A DNA stretch of 46,106 nucleotides from Eggerthella sp. CAG:368 (GTDB lineage Bacteria; Actinomycetota; Coriobacteriia; Coriobacteriales; Eggerthellaceae), in the NCBI GenBank assembly GCA_000434775.1, contig FR895492.1:129520-175625 (forward strand), read 5' to 3'. This document shows, one piece after another, positions 25,320 to 34,543 of the stretch. Each line of letters begins with the position of its first letter. Position 1 is the first letter of the stretch. The notes below the pieces were generated by a model. The model did not search any database. It had not been told where the DNA came from and saw nothing but the letters and a program-made list of their open reading frames with translations. Position numbers and translations under genes: made by a program.

Positions 25320-26260
25320 GGCTCAAAGTAGGTACTAACGGTAGGGTTTGCGCTAATAACCTCACGTAGCTTTTTTATATAACGCTGAGCTAAATCACTG
25401 AATTCAAGATGAGCATGACTCAAATAACCAACCGTCATGGTCTCATCCGCTTCAAGCGGAATTGCCACGATACCTTCGTTCATTTCATCAGATAAAACAC
25501 CCGTCGAGATAGTAAAGCCATTGTGATTGGTTAAAAGGTTTGTGAGAGTGCCACGATCTGAATAGGTTATTTCTTGCCGATGAGGTAATTGTCCCAGTGG
25601 CTCCTCAGAATAGAAAAACGAATTATTACTACCCTGCTCAAAAGAATAACGAGGATAATCCTCTAAATCCTTCGGAGTAACCTTTTCATACGAGCTCAAA
25701 GGATGGTTTTCACCGACAAAAACATGAGGTTTTGCTTCAAATAAAGGAGTAAAGGCTAAGTCTGCGTCATTGAAAATTTTGGTGAGAACCTTTCGGTTGA
25801 AATTGCTTAAATATAAAATTCCAATTTCACTACGATAGCTTTTAACGTCTTCAATGATCTCATTGGTACGTGTTTCACGAAGAGCAAATTCATATTCCTC
25901 CTCATCGCATTCCTCGGCAAGCTCAACAAAGGCTTTGACGCTAAAAGCATAATGTTGAGAAGAAACTGATAGCTTTCCTGCTTGACCGTGAAAGGAAGAG
26001 GTATAACGAGACTCAAGTAAATTAACCTGCTCAAGAATCTGACGCGCATACCCAACAAACTCTGTTCCTTCGTTTGTAAGGGTAATTCCTCGATTAGTTC
26101 GATTGAATATTTCTATCCCCAACTCACGCTCAACATCTTTAATAGAAGAAGAAAGTGTTGGCTGAGAAATGTAGAGATTTTGACTAGCAGCGTTAATGGA
26201 ACCACATTCCACGACTTCAATAATAAAGCGTAGTTGCTGAAGAGAAATATTGATATTCAT
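25295..26260 (-). CDS. LysR family transcriptional regulator
   Basis: This 321-aa protein has an N-terminal winged HTH (about residues 5-64: LQQLRFIIEVVECGSINAASQNLYISQPTLSSSIKDVE) and an effector-binding domain. RFIIEVVECGSINAASQ and ISQPTLSSSIK are the classic LysR helix-turn-helix. The effector domain keeps the LTNLLTNHNGFTISTG type of loop. The target and ligand are unknown; no divergent partner is adjacent, since tRNA-Val lies upstream on the same strand. The C-terminus is proline and glutamate rich (EPEPTPETE) because the last codons also form the end hairpin. An ATG start is used. Confidence 0.92.
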   Translation of the reverse strand: MNINISLQQLRFIIEVVECGSINAASQNLYISQPTLSSSIKDVERELGIEIFNRTNRGITLTNEGTEFVGYARQILEQVNLLESRYTSSFHGQAGKLSVSSQHYAFSVKAFVELAEECDEEEYEFALRETRTNEIIEDVKSYRSEIGILYLSNFNRKVLTKIFNDADLAFTPLFEAKPHVFVGENHPLSSYEKVTPKDLEDYPRYSFEQGSNNSFFYSEEPLGQLPHRQEITYSDRGTLTNLLTNHNGFTISTGVLSDEMNEGIVAIPLEADETMTVGYLSHAHLEFSDLAQRYIKKLREVISANPTVSTYFEPEPTPETE

Positions 26261-26298
26261 AGAGATTCCTTACGTTGTACACGCTTAAACATTGCATT

Positions 26299-26331
26299 AA
26301 AAAAGGTCAGAACCATCACAGATTCTGACCT
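26299..26331 (-). terminator. Intrinsic terminator after tRNA-Val
   Basis: On the minus strand AGGTCAGAA/TTCTGACCT (9 bp, 10-nt loop) is followed by TTTTTAA. It starts 9 nt after the tRNA CCA. Confidence 0.9.
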
Positions 26332-26339
26332 GATATTCA

Positions 26340-26414
26340 TGGTGGGCGGTACTGGGATCGAACCAGTGACCCCTACCGTGTCGAGATAGTGCTCTCCCGC
26401 TGAGCTAACCGCCC
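26340..26414 (-). tRNA. tRNA-Val (anticodon GAC)
   Basis: This is a 75-nt cloverleaf with acceptor GGGCGGT/ACCGCCC, anticodon arm CTATC-TCGACAC-GGTAG (anticodon GAC), T arm ACTGG-TTCGATC-CCAGT and encoded CCA. It lies 67 nt downstream of secG on the same strand. Confidence 0.96.
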
Positions 26415-26481
26415 TTACTATGCTGAAGAAATCTTCAGCGGTTGATAAGTCTACCAGATTAGTAGCGCTCGTCAACTAGTT

Positions 26482-26736
26482 TTAAGAAGCAATCGTTCCT
26501 TGAGGATACACGACCATCAGAACAATCAAAGAAACCAAGAATACTGCTGCAAGAATAATTGTGATGCGAGTAAGGTTTTTCTCAACGATGCTCATTCCTT
26601 GTTGATTGTTATACATAGAGCTTGCGATCATATCTGAAACACCCGTACCTTTACCTGAGTGCATAAGGACGAAGATCACAAGACCAACACCAGAAATAAC
26701 CAACAAGATACTAAATATGATAGCTACAACAGACAA
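26482..26736 (-). CDS. secG: Preprotein translocase subunit SecG
   Basis: This 84-aa protein has the SecG pattern: an N-terminal transmembrane helix (about 3-25), the conserved HSGKGTGVSDMI loop ahead of the second helix, a short loop with SIVEKNLTRIT, and the second helix (55-76). It assists SecYE during protein export. The start is TTG, placed after AGGAAGAAAC; no in-frame ATG precedes the first helix. It is the last gene after gpmI, the usual Gram-positive position. Confidence 0.92.
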   Translation of the reverse strand: MSVVAIIFSILLVISGVGLVIFVLMHSGKGTGVSDMIASSMYNNQQGMSIVEKNLTRITIILAAVFLVSLIVLMVVYPQGTIAS

Positions 26737-26790
26737 AGTTTCTTCCTAACATACATACTGCCATACAAACACATCATTATGCCAAAGTTC

Positions 26791-28347
26791 CTACGCCTTG
26801 ACAAGAAGTGATTCTGCAGTCATTTCTTTCGGAGCTTTAATGCCAATCATTTCCAAAAGTGTAGGTGAAATATTGGAGAGAGAACCATGCTTGTCTTTTA
26901 AAGACAAGTTTTTATCGGAGTAGTTAATCAACACTAACGGAACAGGGGCGGTAGTATGCGCTGTAAAAGGCGTACCATCTTCAGCAATCATACAATCTGC
27001 ATTGCCGTGATCGGCAGTAAGTAGGGCTACACCGCCCTTTTCTTTTAATGCAGAAAGAACGCTTGCAACACCAGAATCAACGGCCTCTACAGCTGCCTTA
27101 GCCGCCTTAACAACTCCTGTATGACCTACCATGTCACAATTAGCAAAGTTAACGATATAGACATCTGCTTCATCAGCCATAATTGCATCATGCAAAGTTT
27201 GCGCAACCTCAGGCTCACTCATTTCGGGCTGAAGATCATAGGTGGCAACTTTTGGAGAAGGAATTAAAACTCTCGTTTCGTTTTTCTTGGGGGCTTCTAT
27301 TCCACCATTCAAGAAGAAGGTAACATGAGCATACTTTTCCGTTTCTGCAATATGATACTGCTTAAGACCCTCATCAGCCAAAACGTCAGCCAGAACATTT
27401 TCCGGACATTCCTTAGGAAAAGCAATTTCAGCGGGAATAGTTGGATCGTATTCTGTTAAGCAAACAAAGCGTGGCTTTACCCAATGTTCTCGCTCGAACT
27501 TATCAAAATTTTCATCGCAAAGAGCTCGAGAAATTTCTCGTGCTCTATCGGGACGGAAATTAAAGAAGACAAACGCGTCCCCTTCTTTTACCCCCTCATA
27601 CGAAAAACAAACGGGTTCAATAAATTCGTCGGTAACATCACGATTATAAGAATCGCTCATCATATCTTGGACCGAAGCATCACAAGCTCCCTCGCCTAAC
27701 CAGATAGCGCTCCAGGCCCTCTGAATACGTTCCCAACGATTGTCGCGATCCATCGCATAATAGCGACCAGATACAACACCAATTTTACAATCAACATTCT
27801 TTGGTAATTGAAGGATTTTTTCTTCGAGCTCAGCAAGATACTTCTTGCCACTGCGAGGTGGAACGTCTCGACCATCCATGAAGCAGTGAACACGAATTGA
27901 AGAAACGCCCAACTCGCATGCCATATCCAACAATGAATAAAGATGTTCATTGTTGGAGTGAACTCCTCCATCACTCAATAAGCCCATCAAATGAAGCGTT
28001 GAGTTATTCTCGCGAACGTACGAAAAGGCGTTAACTAAAACTTCATTTTCGTAGAGAGATTTATCTGCGCAGGCATTATCAATGCGTGAAAGCTCCTGAA
28101 ACACCGTACGACCTGCACCGATGTTTAAGTGACCAACCTCAGAATTGCCCATCTGTCCTTTTGGTAACCCTACAGGATTCCCCGAGGCATCAAGCGTTGT
28201 TTTAAAGCAGGTAGCAAAAACCTCATCCAAACAAGGGGTACTTGCCAAATCGATTGCATTGCCAGGACCAGCATCAGCAAGGCCAAATCCATCCATAATA
28301 ATCAATGCTGCAGGAAGGGTAAGTTCTGATTGAGAAGTGTTACTCAT
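26791..28347 (-). CDS. gpmI: Cofactor-independent phosphoglycerate mutase
   Basis: This 518-aa alkaline-phosphatase-superfamily enzyme converts 3-phosphoglycerate to 2-phosphoglycerate using two Mn2+ ions. The metal and nucleophile sites are visible: LIIMDGFG (D19), GQMGNSEVGHLNIGAGR with phosphoserine S69, VHCFMDGRDVPPRSG, FFNFRPDRAREI, NFANCDMVGHTG and LLTADHGNAD. Its length is typical. The ATG follows AAGGAA. It lies between tpiA and secG in a one-strand glycolytic run. Manganese dependence is of interest given the manganese riboswitch on terC elsewhere in the window. Confidence 0.96.
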   Translation of the reverse strand: MSNTSQSELTLPAALIIMDGFGLADAGPGNAIDLASTPCLDEVFATCFKTTLDASGNPVGLPKGQMGNSEVGHLNIGAGRTVFQELSRIDNACADKSLYENEVLVNAFSYVRENNSTLHLMGLLSDGGVHSNNEHLYSLLDMACELGVSSIRVHCFMDGRDVPPRSGKKYLAELEEKILQLPKNVDCKIGVVSGRYYAMDRDNRWERIQRAWSAIWLGEGACDASVQDMMSDSYNRDVTDEFIEPVCFSYEGVKEGDAFVFFNFRPDRAREISRALCDENFDKFEREHWVKPRFVCLTEYDPTIPAEIAFPKECPENVLADVLADEGLKQYHIAETEKYAHVTFFLNGGIEAPKKNETRVLIPSPKVATYDLQPEMSEPEVAQTLHDAIMADEADVYIVNFANCDMVGHTGVVKAAKAAVEAVDSGVASVLSALKEKGGVALLTADHGNADCMIAEDGTPFTAHTTAPVPLVLINYSDKNLSLKDKHGSLSNISPTLLEMIGIKAPKEMTAESLLVKA

Positions 28348-28373
28348 TCTTAATTCCTTAATTGCCTAATATA

Positions 28374-29147
28374 TTATTGAGCTACATGAGCAGCCTCGAT
28401 AAGCTGTTTGAAGGTGTCCGCTTTCAAAGCAGCACCACCAATAAGGCCACCATCGATATCTGCCTGAGCTAAAAGCGAGTCAACGTTTCCTGGGTTCATA
28501 GAACCGCCATAAAGAACGCGAGTAGCACCAGCTATTTCAGTATTAAAGAGCTCAGCAATAGTAGAACGAATGGCAGCACATACTTCTTGAGCCTGTTCAG
28601 GTGTTGCTGTTCTGCCTGTTCCAATTGCCCAAATTGGTTCATAGGCAAATACGATACTCTTCATCTCGAGCTCATCAAGACCAGCAAGAGCAGCCCTTAC
28701 CTGAGCACAAACAAACTCCTTATACTCCCCTGAATCGCGCAAATGAAGAGATTCTCCTACACAAACAATCGGAGTAATAGACGAAGCAACAAGAGCCTTC
28801 ACTTTACGATTAACTGCCTCGTCGGTTTCGGCAAACATCTCACGACGCTCCGAATGGCCAACAATGCAATATTCGCAACCAACTTCCTTGATCATAGGAA
28901 TAGAAATCTCTCCCGTATAGGCACCTGAAGATTCCCAGTGAACATTTTGTGCACCAAGAGAAATGTCGGTTTTATCGAAATCAAGGACAGTATAAACCGC
29001 CTTTAAATCAATTGAAGGTGGGCACAAAACAATATCTACGTTGTTCCACTTGCGGTTATACAAATTACAAAGCTGTTGAGAAAGAGCAACCGCCTCAGGA
29101 AGCGTTTTGTTCATTTTCCAATTGCCAGCCATCATATACGTACGCAT
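28374..29147 (-). CDS. tpiA: Triosephosphate isomerase
   Basis: This 257-aa TIM barrel interconverts dihydroxyacetone phosphate and glyceraldehyde 3-phosphate. Active-site residues are K11 (AGNWKMNK), H98 (CIVGHSERRE) and E170 (VFAYEPIWAIGTG), with the phosphate-binding YGGSMNPGN and GGLIGGAALK loops at the C-terminus. The ATG is preceded by TAGGAGGAAAC, a strong ribosome site, 9 nt after the pgk stop. It is translated in one run with pgk and gpmI. Confidence 0.97.
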   Translation of the reverse strand: MRTYMMAGNWKMNKTLPEAVALSQQLCNLYNRKWNNVDIVLCPPSIDLKAVYTVLDFDKTDISLGAQNVHWESSGAYTGEISIPMIKEVGCEYCIVGHSERREMFAETDEAVNRKVKALVASSITPIVCVGESLHLRDSGEYKEFVCAQVRAALAGLDELEMKSIVFAYEPIWAIGTGRTATPEQAQEVCAAIRSTIAELFNTEIAGATRVLYGGSMNPGNVDSLLAQADIDGGLIGGAALKADTFKQLIEAAHVAQ

Positions 29148-29156
29148 AGTTTCCTC

Positions 29157-30341
29157 CTATTTAAGAGCTTCAACTCCAGGAAGTGCTTCCCCCTGAACGA
29201 GTTCCATAGAAGCACCGCCACCCGTGGAAATGAAAGTCATCTGATCGCCAAGATTGAACTTATTCACGGCAGCAACACTGTCGCCACCACCAATGATGGT
29301 TTCTGCTTCTTTATTTGATGCTACCGCCATTGCAACCCCTTTAGTGCCAGCTTCAAAAGAAGACATTTCAAAAACACCCATAGGTCCATTCCAGAATACC
29401 GTTTTTGCGCCAACAATAGCATGAGCATAAAACTCAGTGGTCTCAGGGCCAATGTCCAAACCCATCATATCTTCAGGAATCTCAGAAACGGAGCAGGTTA
29501 CTGTATTGGCATCATTAGCGAAAGTATCAGCACAAACAACATCAGAAGGCAGAAGAATTGAAACGCCCGCCTTTTCCGCCTTGTCAAGCATCTGGGCAGC
29601 TCGATCAACCCATTCTTCTTCCATTAGAGAAGTACCTACTTTGTACCCCTGAGCGACCAAGAAGGTAAAACACATACCTCCACCAATGATAAGAGTGTCG
29701 CACTTATCAATAAGCGCATCGATAACAGCAACCTTGTCTGAAACCTTAGATCCGCCCAAGATGGCAACAAAAGGACGCTTAGGGTTATCGAGCATTGAGG
29801 TTAATGTGGTTACTTCCTTAGCCATTAATGCGCCAGCATAGGAAGGAAGATATGATGCAACGCCGGCAGTAGAAGCATGAGCACGGTGAGCAGCACCAAA
29901 AGCATCGTTAATGTAAAGATCAGCCAAGGAAGCTAATTCTTTTGCAAATTCTGGATCATTCTTTTTTTCACGTTTGTCGAAACGGAGATTTTCAAGCAAG
30001 ACGATTTCGCCATCCGAAAGAGCGTCAACCGCTGCATGGGCTTTTTCTCCAACCGTATCTTCGGAAAAGAAAACAGGAGTATTTACGACCGTAGAAAGGT
30101 ATTGCGCAACAGGCTTAAGCGAAAAGTCTTTTTCATATCCAATACCCTCTGGACGACCAAGATGGCTGCAAAGAATTATTTTCGCACCTTCATCAATAAG
30201 GTAGTTAATAGTAGGAAGCGCAGCTTTAATGCGCGTGTCATCCGTAACAGATTCTCCATTCAAAGGCACATTGAAGTCAACACGAACAAGTACGTGTTTC
30301 CCTTTAACATCTGCATCGGTATACGTTTTAATTGAACTCAT
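29157..30341 (-). CDS. pgk: Phosphoglycerate kinase
   Basis: This 394-aa enzyme makes ATP from 1,3-bisphosphoglycerate. Seen are the N-terminal VLVRVDFNVPL substrate block, the basic-patch segment SHLGRPEG, the hinge and nucleotide region GGSKVSDK and GPMGVFEMSSFEAGT, and GGGDSVAAVNKF at the C-terminus. Length and start (ATG after AAAGG) are normal. It is separated from gap upstream by about 96 nt that contain a terminator-like hairpin, so it may be expressed partly from its own promoter or by read-through. Confidence 0.97.
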   Translation of the reverse strand: MSSIKTYTDADVKGKHVLVRVDFNVPLNGESVTDDTRIKAALPTINYLIDEGAKIILCSHLGRPEGIGYEKDFSLKPVAQYLSTVVNTPVFFSEDTVGEKAHAAVDALSDGEIVLLENLRFDKREKKNDPEFAKELASLADLYINDAFGAAHRAHASTAGVASYLPSYAGALMAKEVTTLTSMLDNPKRPFVAILGGSKVSDKVAVIDALIDKCDTLIIGGGMCFTFLVAQGYKVGTSLMEEEWVDRAAQMLDKAEKAGVSILLPSDVVCADTFANDANTVTCSVSEIPEDMMGLDIGPETTEFYAHAIVGAKTVFWNGPMGVFEMSSFEAGTKGVAMAVASNKEAETIIGGGDSVAAVNKFNLGDQMTFISTGGGASMELVQGEALPGVEALK

Positions 30342-30356
30342 GAAAAACCTTTCAAC

Positions 30357-30394
30357 ACCTAAAAAGGGAGCCCTCGAACGAGATGCTCCCTTTT
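30357..30394 (-). terminator. Terminator-like hairpin between gap and pgk
   Basis: On the minus strand AAAAGGGAGC pairs with GCTCCCTTTT, with an internal CTCG/CGAG pair in the loop, followed by TTTTTAGG. It lies in the gap-pgk gap, so it may attenuate read-through or mark an RNA processing site. Confidence 0.75.
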
Positions 30395-30437
30395 GTTTCT
30401 TTTAGAAGTGATCGTTGCAACCTAACTAAGTACCCAA

Positions 30438-31439
30438 TTAAAGCAAGATCTTTGCCAGATCCTTAACGCGGTTAGAATAACCCCATTCATTATCATACCA
30501 AGAAACACACTTGACAAAGTTGCCCTCGCCACCGAGAACCATAGTGAGCTTACTATCAAACAACGAGGAATGATCATCACCAATAATGTCAGAAGAAACA
30601 ATAGGATCTTCAACATAGGCAAGAATTCCCTTAAGAGGACCTTCAGATGCAGCTTTGATTGCAGCGTTAACCTCATCTATCGTTACGGATTTCTCAAGCT
30701 CAACGGTAAGATCAACCATAGAACCATCTGGGGTTGGCACGCGAGTTGCAAAGCCATCAAGTTTACCCTTAAGTTCTGGAAGGACTAAAGCAACAGCACG
30801 AGCAGCACCTGTAGTAGTTGGAATCATGGAAAGAGCTGCAGCACGAGCGCGGCGCAAGTCTTTATGTGGCAAGTCGAGAATTTTCTGGTCGTTGGTATAA
30901 GAGTGGATAGTGTTCATAAAACCACGCTTAATGCCAAAAGTATCAAGCAAAACCTTTGCGAAAGGAGCGAGACAGTTAGTGGTACAAGAAGCATTAGAAA
31001 TAATATGATGCTTCTCTGGATCATATTTGTCGTCGTTTACGCCCATAACAATGGTGATATCTTCGTTTTTTGCAGGAGCAGAAATAATAACCTTCTTTGC
31101 GCCTGCATCAATATGTGCATGAGCGGCATTTGCATCGGTAAAGAAGCCCGTTGACTCAACAACAATTTCTACACCAAGATCACCCCAGGGGAGATTATTA
31201 GGATTACGATCGCTTAGAACACGAACTTTGCGTCCATCAACTACTACATAATCACCATCAACAACTACCGAGTCATAAACTCGACCATGAATAGAGTCGT
31301 ACTTAAGCAGGTGAGCCAAGGCGTTAATATCGCCAGGATCATTAATGGCTACGACCTCGAGATCAGGATCCTTCTCCATTGCTCGAAAAACAAGTCGGCC
31401 AATACGGCCGAAGCCATTGATACCAACCTTGGTTGCCAT
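30438..31439 (-). CDS. gap: Glyceraldehyde-3-phosphate dehydrogenase
   Basis: This 333-aa enzyme oxidises glyceraldehyde 3-phosphate with NAD. The Rossmann motif GINGFGRIGRLVFRA begins at residue 6, the catalytic cysteine is C152 (ISNASCTTNCLAPF), and AINDPGD keeps the NAD-selecting acidic residue. WYDNEWGYSNRV closes the protein. I start at the ATG of MATKVGING, after AGGGGAAATGT; the 24 codons upstream are not family-like. It is the first glycolytic gene after whiA on this strand. Confidence 0.97.
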   Translation of the reverse strand: MATKVGINGFGRIGRLVFRAMEKDPDLEVVAINDPGDINALAHLLKYDSIHGRVYDSVVVDGDYVVVDGRKVRVLSDRNPNNLPWGDLGVEIVVESTGFFTDANAAHAHIDAGAKKVIISAPAKNEDITIVMGVNDDKYDPEKHHIISNASCTTNCLAPFAKVLLDTFGIKRGFMNTIHSYTNDQKILDLPHKDLRRARAAALSMIPTTTGAARAVALVLPELKGKLDGFATRVPTPDGSMVDLTVELEKSVTIDEVNAAIKAASEGPLKGILAYVEDPIVSSDIIGDDHSSLFDSKLTMVLGGEGNFVKCVSWYDNEWGYSNRVKDLAKILL

Positions 31440-31533
31440 ACATTTCCCCTTTCGTGAAAAGTTTATTACTGAACTGCGTACGTAAGCACACAAATTCGCA
31501 TCATGATTCATGATACCACTACTGTGAAATATA

Positions 31534-32478
31534 CTAAGACTTCTTTGTGTGTGGTAGTTCTTTTTCTATCTGTTCCAACCTACGAACACGATGATAAATT
31601 GCCGACTTAGACAACGGAGGATTCGCCATTTCTCCTAGTTCCTTCAGTGAGGCATCAGGGTAGCTCACACGCAATCGAATATAATCCTGCAGCGCTTTGG
31701 GAAGTGTTTTGATGTCATGATGCTCCAAGACATGACGTATCGTTTTAATTTGCCCTATGGAAGCTTGAGCGGTTTTCGCTTGATTGGCAATTTCTGCATT
31801 AACACGCCTATTCACGTCGTTGCGCACACTCTTGAGCACACGCTCATTTTCCATTTTAAGCGCGCATTGATGCGCTCCTACCAGTGCCAAAAATGACGAA
31901 ATAGCAGAACCGCTCTTAAGATAAATAGTAAATGAGTTTCGTCGTTCAGTAACTTTAGCGACAATACCCGCTGAAGCCATTAGCTCAACAACATCATTTG
32001 CCATTGTTTGAGTTTCAACGGTTATTTCGAAGTGGAAATCGCCTTTAGGGTTAGCAATAAAGCCGCTTCCTAAAAATACACCACGCAAATAAGCAGCGGA
32101 GCAACAGCGTTTCTTAACCAAATCTTTACTTACACCACGCTCTAAATGCCCCTCTTTATCAAGTACGCCCAATACGCGAAGTGCAGCATTGAGCCCCTTT
32201 TGGTTTGGAACTTCAATGAGCCAGTTAGGTGTTTTATGAAGAACACTTCTGCGCATTGTTAAGTCAGTTTTTAAGCCAAAAATTTCATGAAGCGCCTTGA
32301 TAACAAAACGAGCCACAACGGGAGCATCAGTAGCAACCTCGAGACGATACTGCCCCATTCCGCTTAAAAGAAGTGTTCCTTCGATACGAATTAACGCAGC
32401 AAGCGTAGCTCCTATACAGTGAGAACATACAGGTTCAACGCGAGAAAGCTCTTCTTTTACTTCGGTTGTGAAAGACAC
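31534..32478 (-). CDS. whiA: WhiA sporulation/cell-division regulator
   Basis: This 314-aa DNA-binding protein has a LAGLIDADG-homing-endonuclease-like N-terminal domain (about 10-220, e.g. CCSAAYLRGVFLGSGFIANP) and a C-terminal WhiA helix-turn-helix (MANPPLSKSAIYHRVRRLEQI). In actinobacteria it controls cell division genes; in Firmicutes it also affects division and metabolism. The start is GTG within the end of yvcK, overlapping it by 22 nt in another frame, so it is translationally coupled in the rapZ-yvcK-whiA cluster. Confidence 0.95.
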   Translation of the reverse strand: MSFTTEVKEELSRVEPVCSHCIGATLAALIRIEGTLLLSGMGQYRLEVATDAPVVARFVIKALHEIFGLKTDLTMRRSVLHKTPNWLIEVPNQKGLNAALRVLGVLDKEGHLERGVSKDLVKKRCCSAAYLRGVFLGSGFIANPKGDFHFEITVETQTMANDVVELMASAGIVAKVTERRNSFTIYLKSGSAISSFLALVGAHQCALKMENERVLKSVRNDVNRRVNAEIANQAKTAQASIGQIKTIRHVLEHHDIKTLPKALQDYIRLRVSYPDASLKELGEMANPPLSKSAIYHRVRRLEQIEKELPHTKKS

Positions 32479-33587
32479 AGCTTAAACACCCCCGCAAAAG
32501 CTTGTGCAAGAGCTTCGGGATCATGCCACGTTGGGCGAAGAGGATCAACCATATTACGAAGCAAAACAACAATACCCTGCCGCTGAATTTGGTTAATATC
32601 TTCTTGTGTTACCTTCACGCTTTGAATTTTTGATTTCAGTGGAGTGCCTTTTCGCTCTTCTGAATAGCGTGTATTAAGTGCGCCTTGACCTGCAATAGCC
32701 TCAAACGAACCCGTTGCAAAACGAGCACTGGAAGGTTTTGAAACGGTATGAATAAGCACGTAATCCAAGATGCCAGCCATACCATGTTTCAAAAGTGCCT
32801 GAACATGCTCAAGGGCACTTAAGCCCCATGTTTCCCCTTGCTGATCTGCTAAACTGCAAACAAAAAGTGTTTTAGCCCGAGACTGCGAAATGGCGTCAAT
32901 AATCCCTGGAACAAGCAGATTAGGAATAATGGAAGTAAAGAGCGATCCAGGTCCTAACACAATCAAATCAGCATCACGAATAGCTCGCAAGGCTTCCATA
33001 TAAGGCATGCACTGCTCGGGCGATTCTAACCAAACAACATCAAGCGCCGTTGGTGATTTGCAGGCATTGGCCTGCCCTTTCAAAATCATTCCATCTTTGG
33101 TTTTGGCGCAGAGAGTAATATTGTTAAGCGTAGAAGGATACACATGTCCCTGCGCATCGAGCAAACGACCGCATATTTTAATTGCCTCAGGAAAAGAACC
33201 CGTGGCATTTTCTAGAGCTGAGAGCATAAGGTTGCCCAAGGTGTGGTTACGAGCAAATTCAAAACGATATTTAAATGCCTTCGTGAGTGGATCATTAGGA
33301 TCTTTCGCAAAGGCAGCTAAGCATTTTCGAATATCACCTGGTGGCGTTACATGAGCTTCTTCACGAAGAATTCCTGTCGATCCTCCGTCGTCTGCCATAG
33401 CAACAACTGCAGATGTTTGAACCCCCATTTTCAAGAGTGTTCGAATGGAAACCGGAGCACCCGTTCCACCACCAATAACAACTGCTTTTAGAGAGCTGTA
33501 ATCTATATGATCTTGGGTTAGGTCAACCGATACCGCCTGAAATCGTTCAGTTAGCGCTGGGTCATGGGTAAAAGGAGGCTTGATCAT
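32457..33587 (-). CDS. yvcK: YvcK/CofD-like gluconeogenesis and morphology factor
   Basis: This 376-aa protein of the CofD/YvcK family has a Rossmann-like nucleotide-sugar binding fold. AVVIGGGTGAPVSIRTLLK opens the domain, VAMADDGGSTGILREE and PPGDIRKCLAAFA follow, and LIVLGPGSLFTSIIPNLLV is the typical C-terminal block. In B. subtilis the protein is needed for growth on gluconeogenic carbon and for normal cell shape. Its ATG overlaps the rapZ stop by 4 nt (ATGA), giving a coupled rapZ-yvcK-whiA unit. The first 30 residues are lineage-specific. Confidence 0.93.
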   Translation of the reverse strand: MIKPPFTHDPALTERFQAVSVDLTQDHIDYSSLKAVVIGGGTGAPVSIRTLLKMGVQTSAVVAMADDGGSTGILREEAHVTPPGDIRKCLAAFAKDPNDPLTKAFKYRFEFARNHTLGNLMLSALENATGSFPEAIKICGRLLDAQGHVYPSTLNNITLCAKTKDGMILKGQANACKSPTALDVVWLESPEQCMPYMEALRAIRDADLIVLGPGSLFTSIIPNLLVPGIIDAISQSRAKTLFVCSLADQQGETWGLSALEHVQALLKHGMAGILDYVLIHTVSKPSSARFATGSFEAIAGQGALNTRYSEERKGTPLKSKIQSVKVTQEDINQIQRQGIVVLLRNMVDPLRPTWHDPEALAQAFAGVFKLCLSQPK

Positions 33588-34543
33588 TTGGTTGCCACCT
33601 TTGAAGTGTCTGCCAAAGCAATGTCACGGTGAGCAACCGTAACATTGTATTCTTGACCCTTAAGAAGCTCGGCAGTTTTTTCTGCCAAAGCAACGCTTCT
33701 ATGCTGACCCCCCGTACATCCAACACCAATAGCAAGATGCTGCTTACCTTCAGCTACATAACCAGGCATAACGCAATTAAGAAGGTTCTCCCAAGCAATA
33801 AGAAACTTCTTCGTTTCTTTATTTTCTAGCACATAGTCACGAACAGGCTTATCAAGACCTGTAAGCCCACGAAGCTCAGGAATATAGAAAGGATTCGGCA
33901 AAAAGCGAACATCAATTACGATATCGGCATCCGTTGGTGCGCCATGCTTAAAACCAAAGGAATATACAACAACATTCATGCCATCTTTATCGGTTTCTTT
34001 TGAGTACAACGAGCGCAATTCTTCGCGTAATTTACGAGGATTCATGTGTGTAGTATCAATATAGGAATCCGCAATATCTTTAAGTTCATGCGTGAGACTG
34101 CGTTCATGCTGAATTGCCTGAGAAATTGTGAGAGCATTATTGACACATAACGGGTGACGTCTGCGGGATGCTTTGTAGCGTGCAACAAGCGACTCATCCG
34201 ATGCATCAAGAAAAATAATTTTATACGTTACGCCTGCAGTTTTAAGATTATGAAGCTCTCCAACAAGCTGTTTGAAATACTCACGATTTCGCGCATCACA
34301 AACAATAGCAAGCCTACGCGCAAAATCATTCTGGCCTGGCAAGCTTGCCAAACTAACCATATTCATAATGAGAGAAGGAGGAAGATTATCAATGCAAAAA
34401 TAGCCCAAGTCCTCAAACGTGTGCATCGCTTCAGTTCTTCCGGCACCGCTCATTCCCGTGATAATAACGACATCAGGACCAGGATGGCCTCCTGCTTCAA
34501 CCGTGCCAGTCGCAAGCTTTTCTTCAATAGGAGAATCACTCAT
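33584..34543 (-). CDS. rapZ: RapZ/YvcJ P-loop nucleotide-binding protein
   Basis: This 319-aa protein of the RapZ (YvcJ) family has Walker A GMSGAGRT at residues 30-37, with the actinobacterial arginine instead of lysine, then FEDLGYFCIDNLPPSLI. The C-terminal domain has SFGFKHGAPTDADIVIDVRFLPNPF and GCTGGQHRSVALAEK. In E. coli RapZ controls sRNA decay for amino-sugar synthesis; in Gram-positives its role is less clear and linked to nucleotide binding. The ATG overlaps the end of uvrC by 8 nt and its stop overlaps yvcK. Confidence 0.95.
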   Translation of the reverse strand: MSDSPIEEKLATGTVEAGGHPGPDVVIITGMSGAGRTEAMHTFEDLGYFCIDNLPPSLIMNMVSLASLPGQNDFARRLAIVCDARNREYFKQLVGELHNLKTAGVTYKIIFLDASDESLVARYKASRRRHPLCVNNALTISQAIQHERSLTHELKDIADSYIDTTHMNPRKLREELRSLYSKETDKDGMNVVVYSFGFKHGAPTDADIVIDVRFLPNPFYIPELRGLTGLDKPVRDYVLENKETKKFLIAWENLLNCVMPGYVAEGKQHLAIGVGCTGGQHRSVALAEKTAELLKGQEYNVTVAHRDIALADTSKVATK

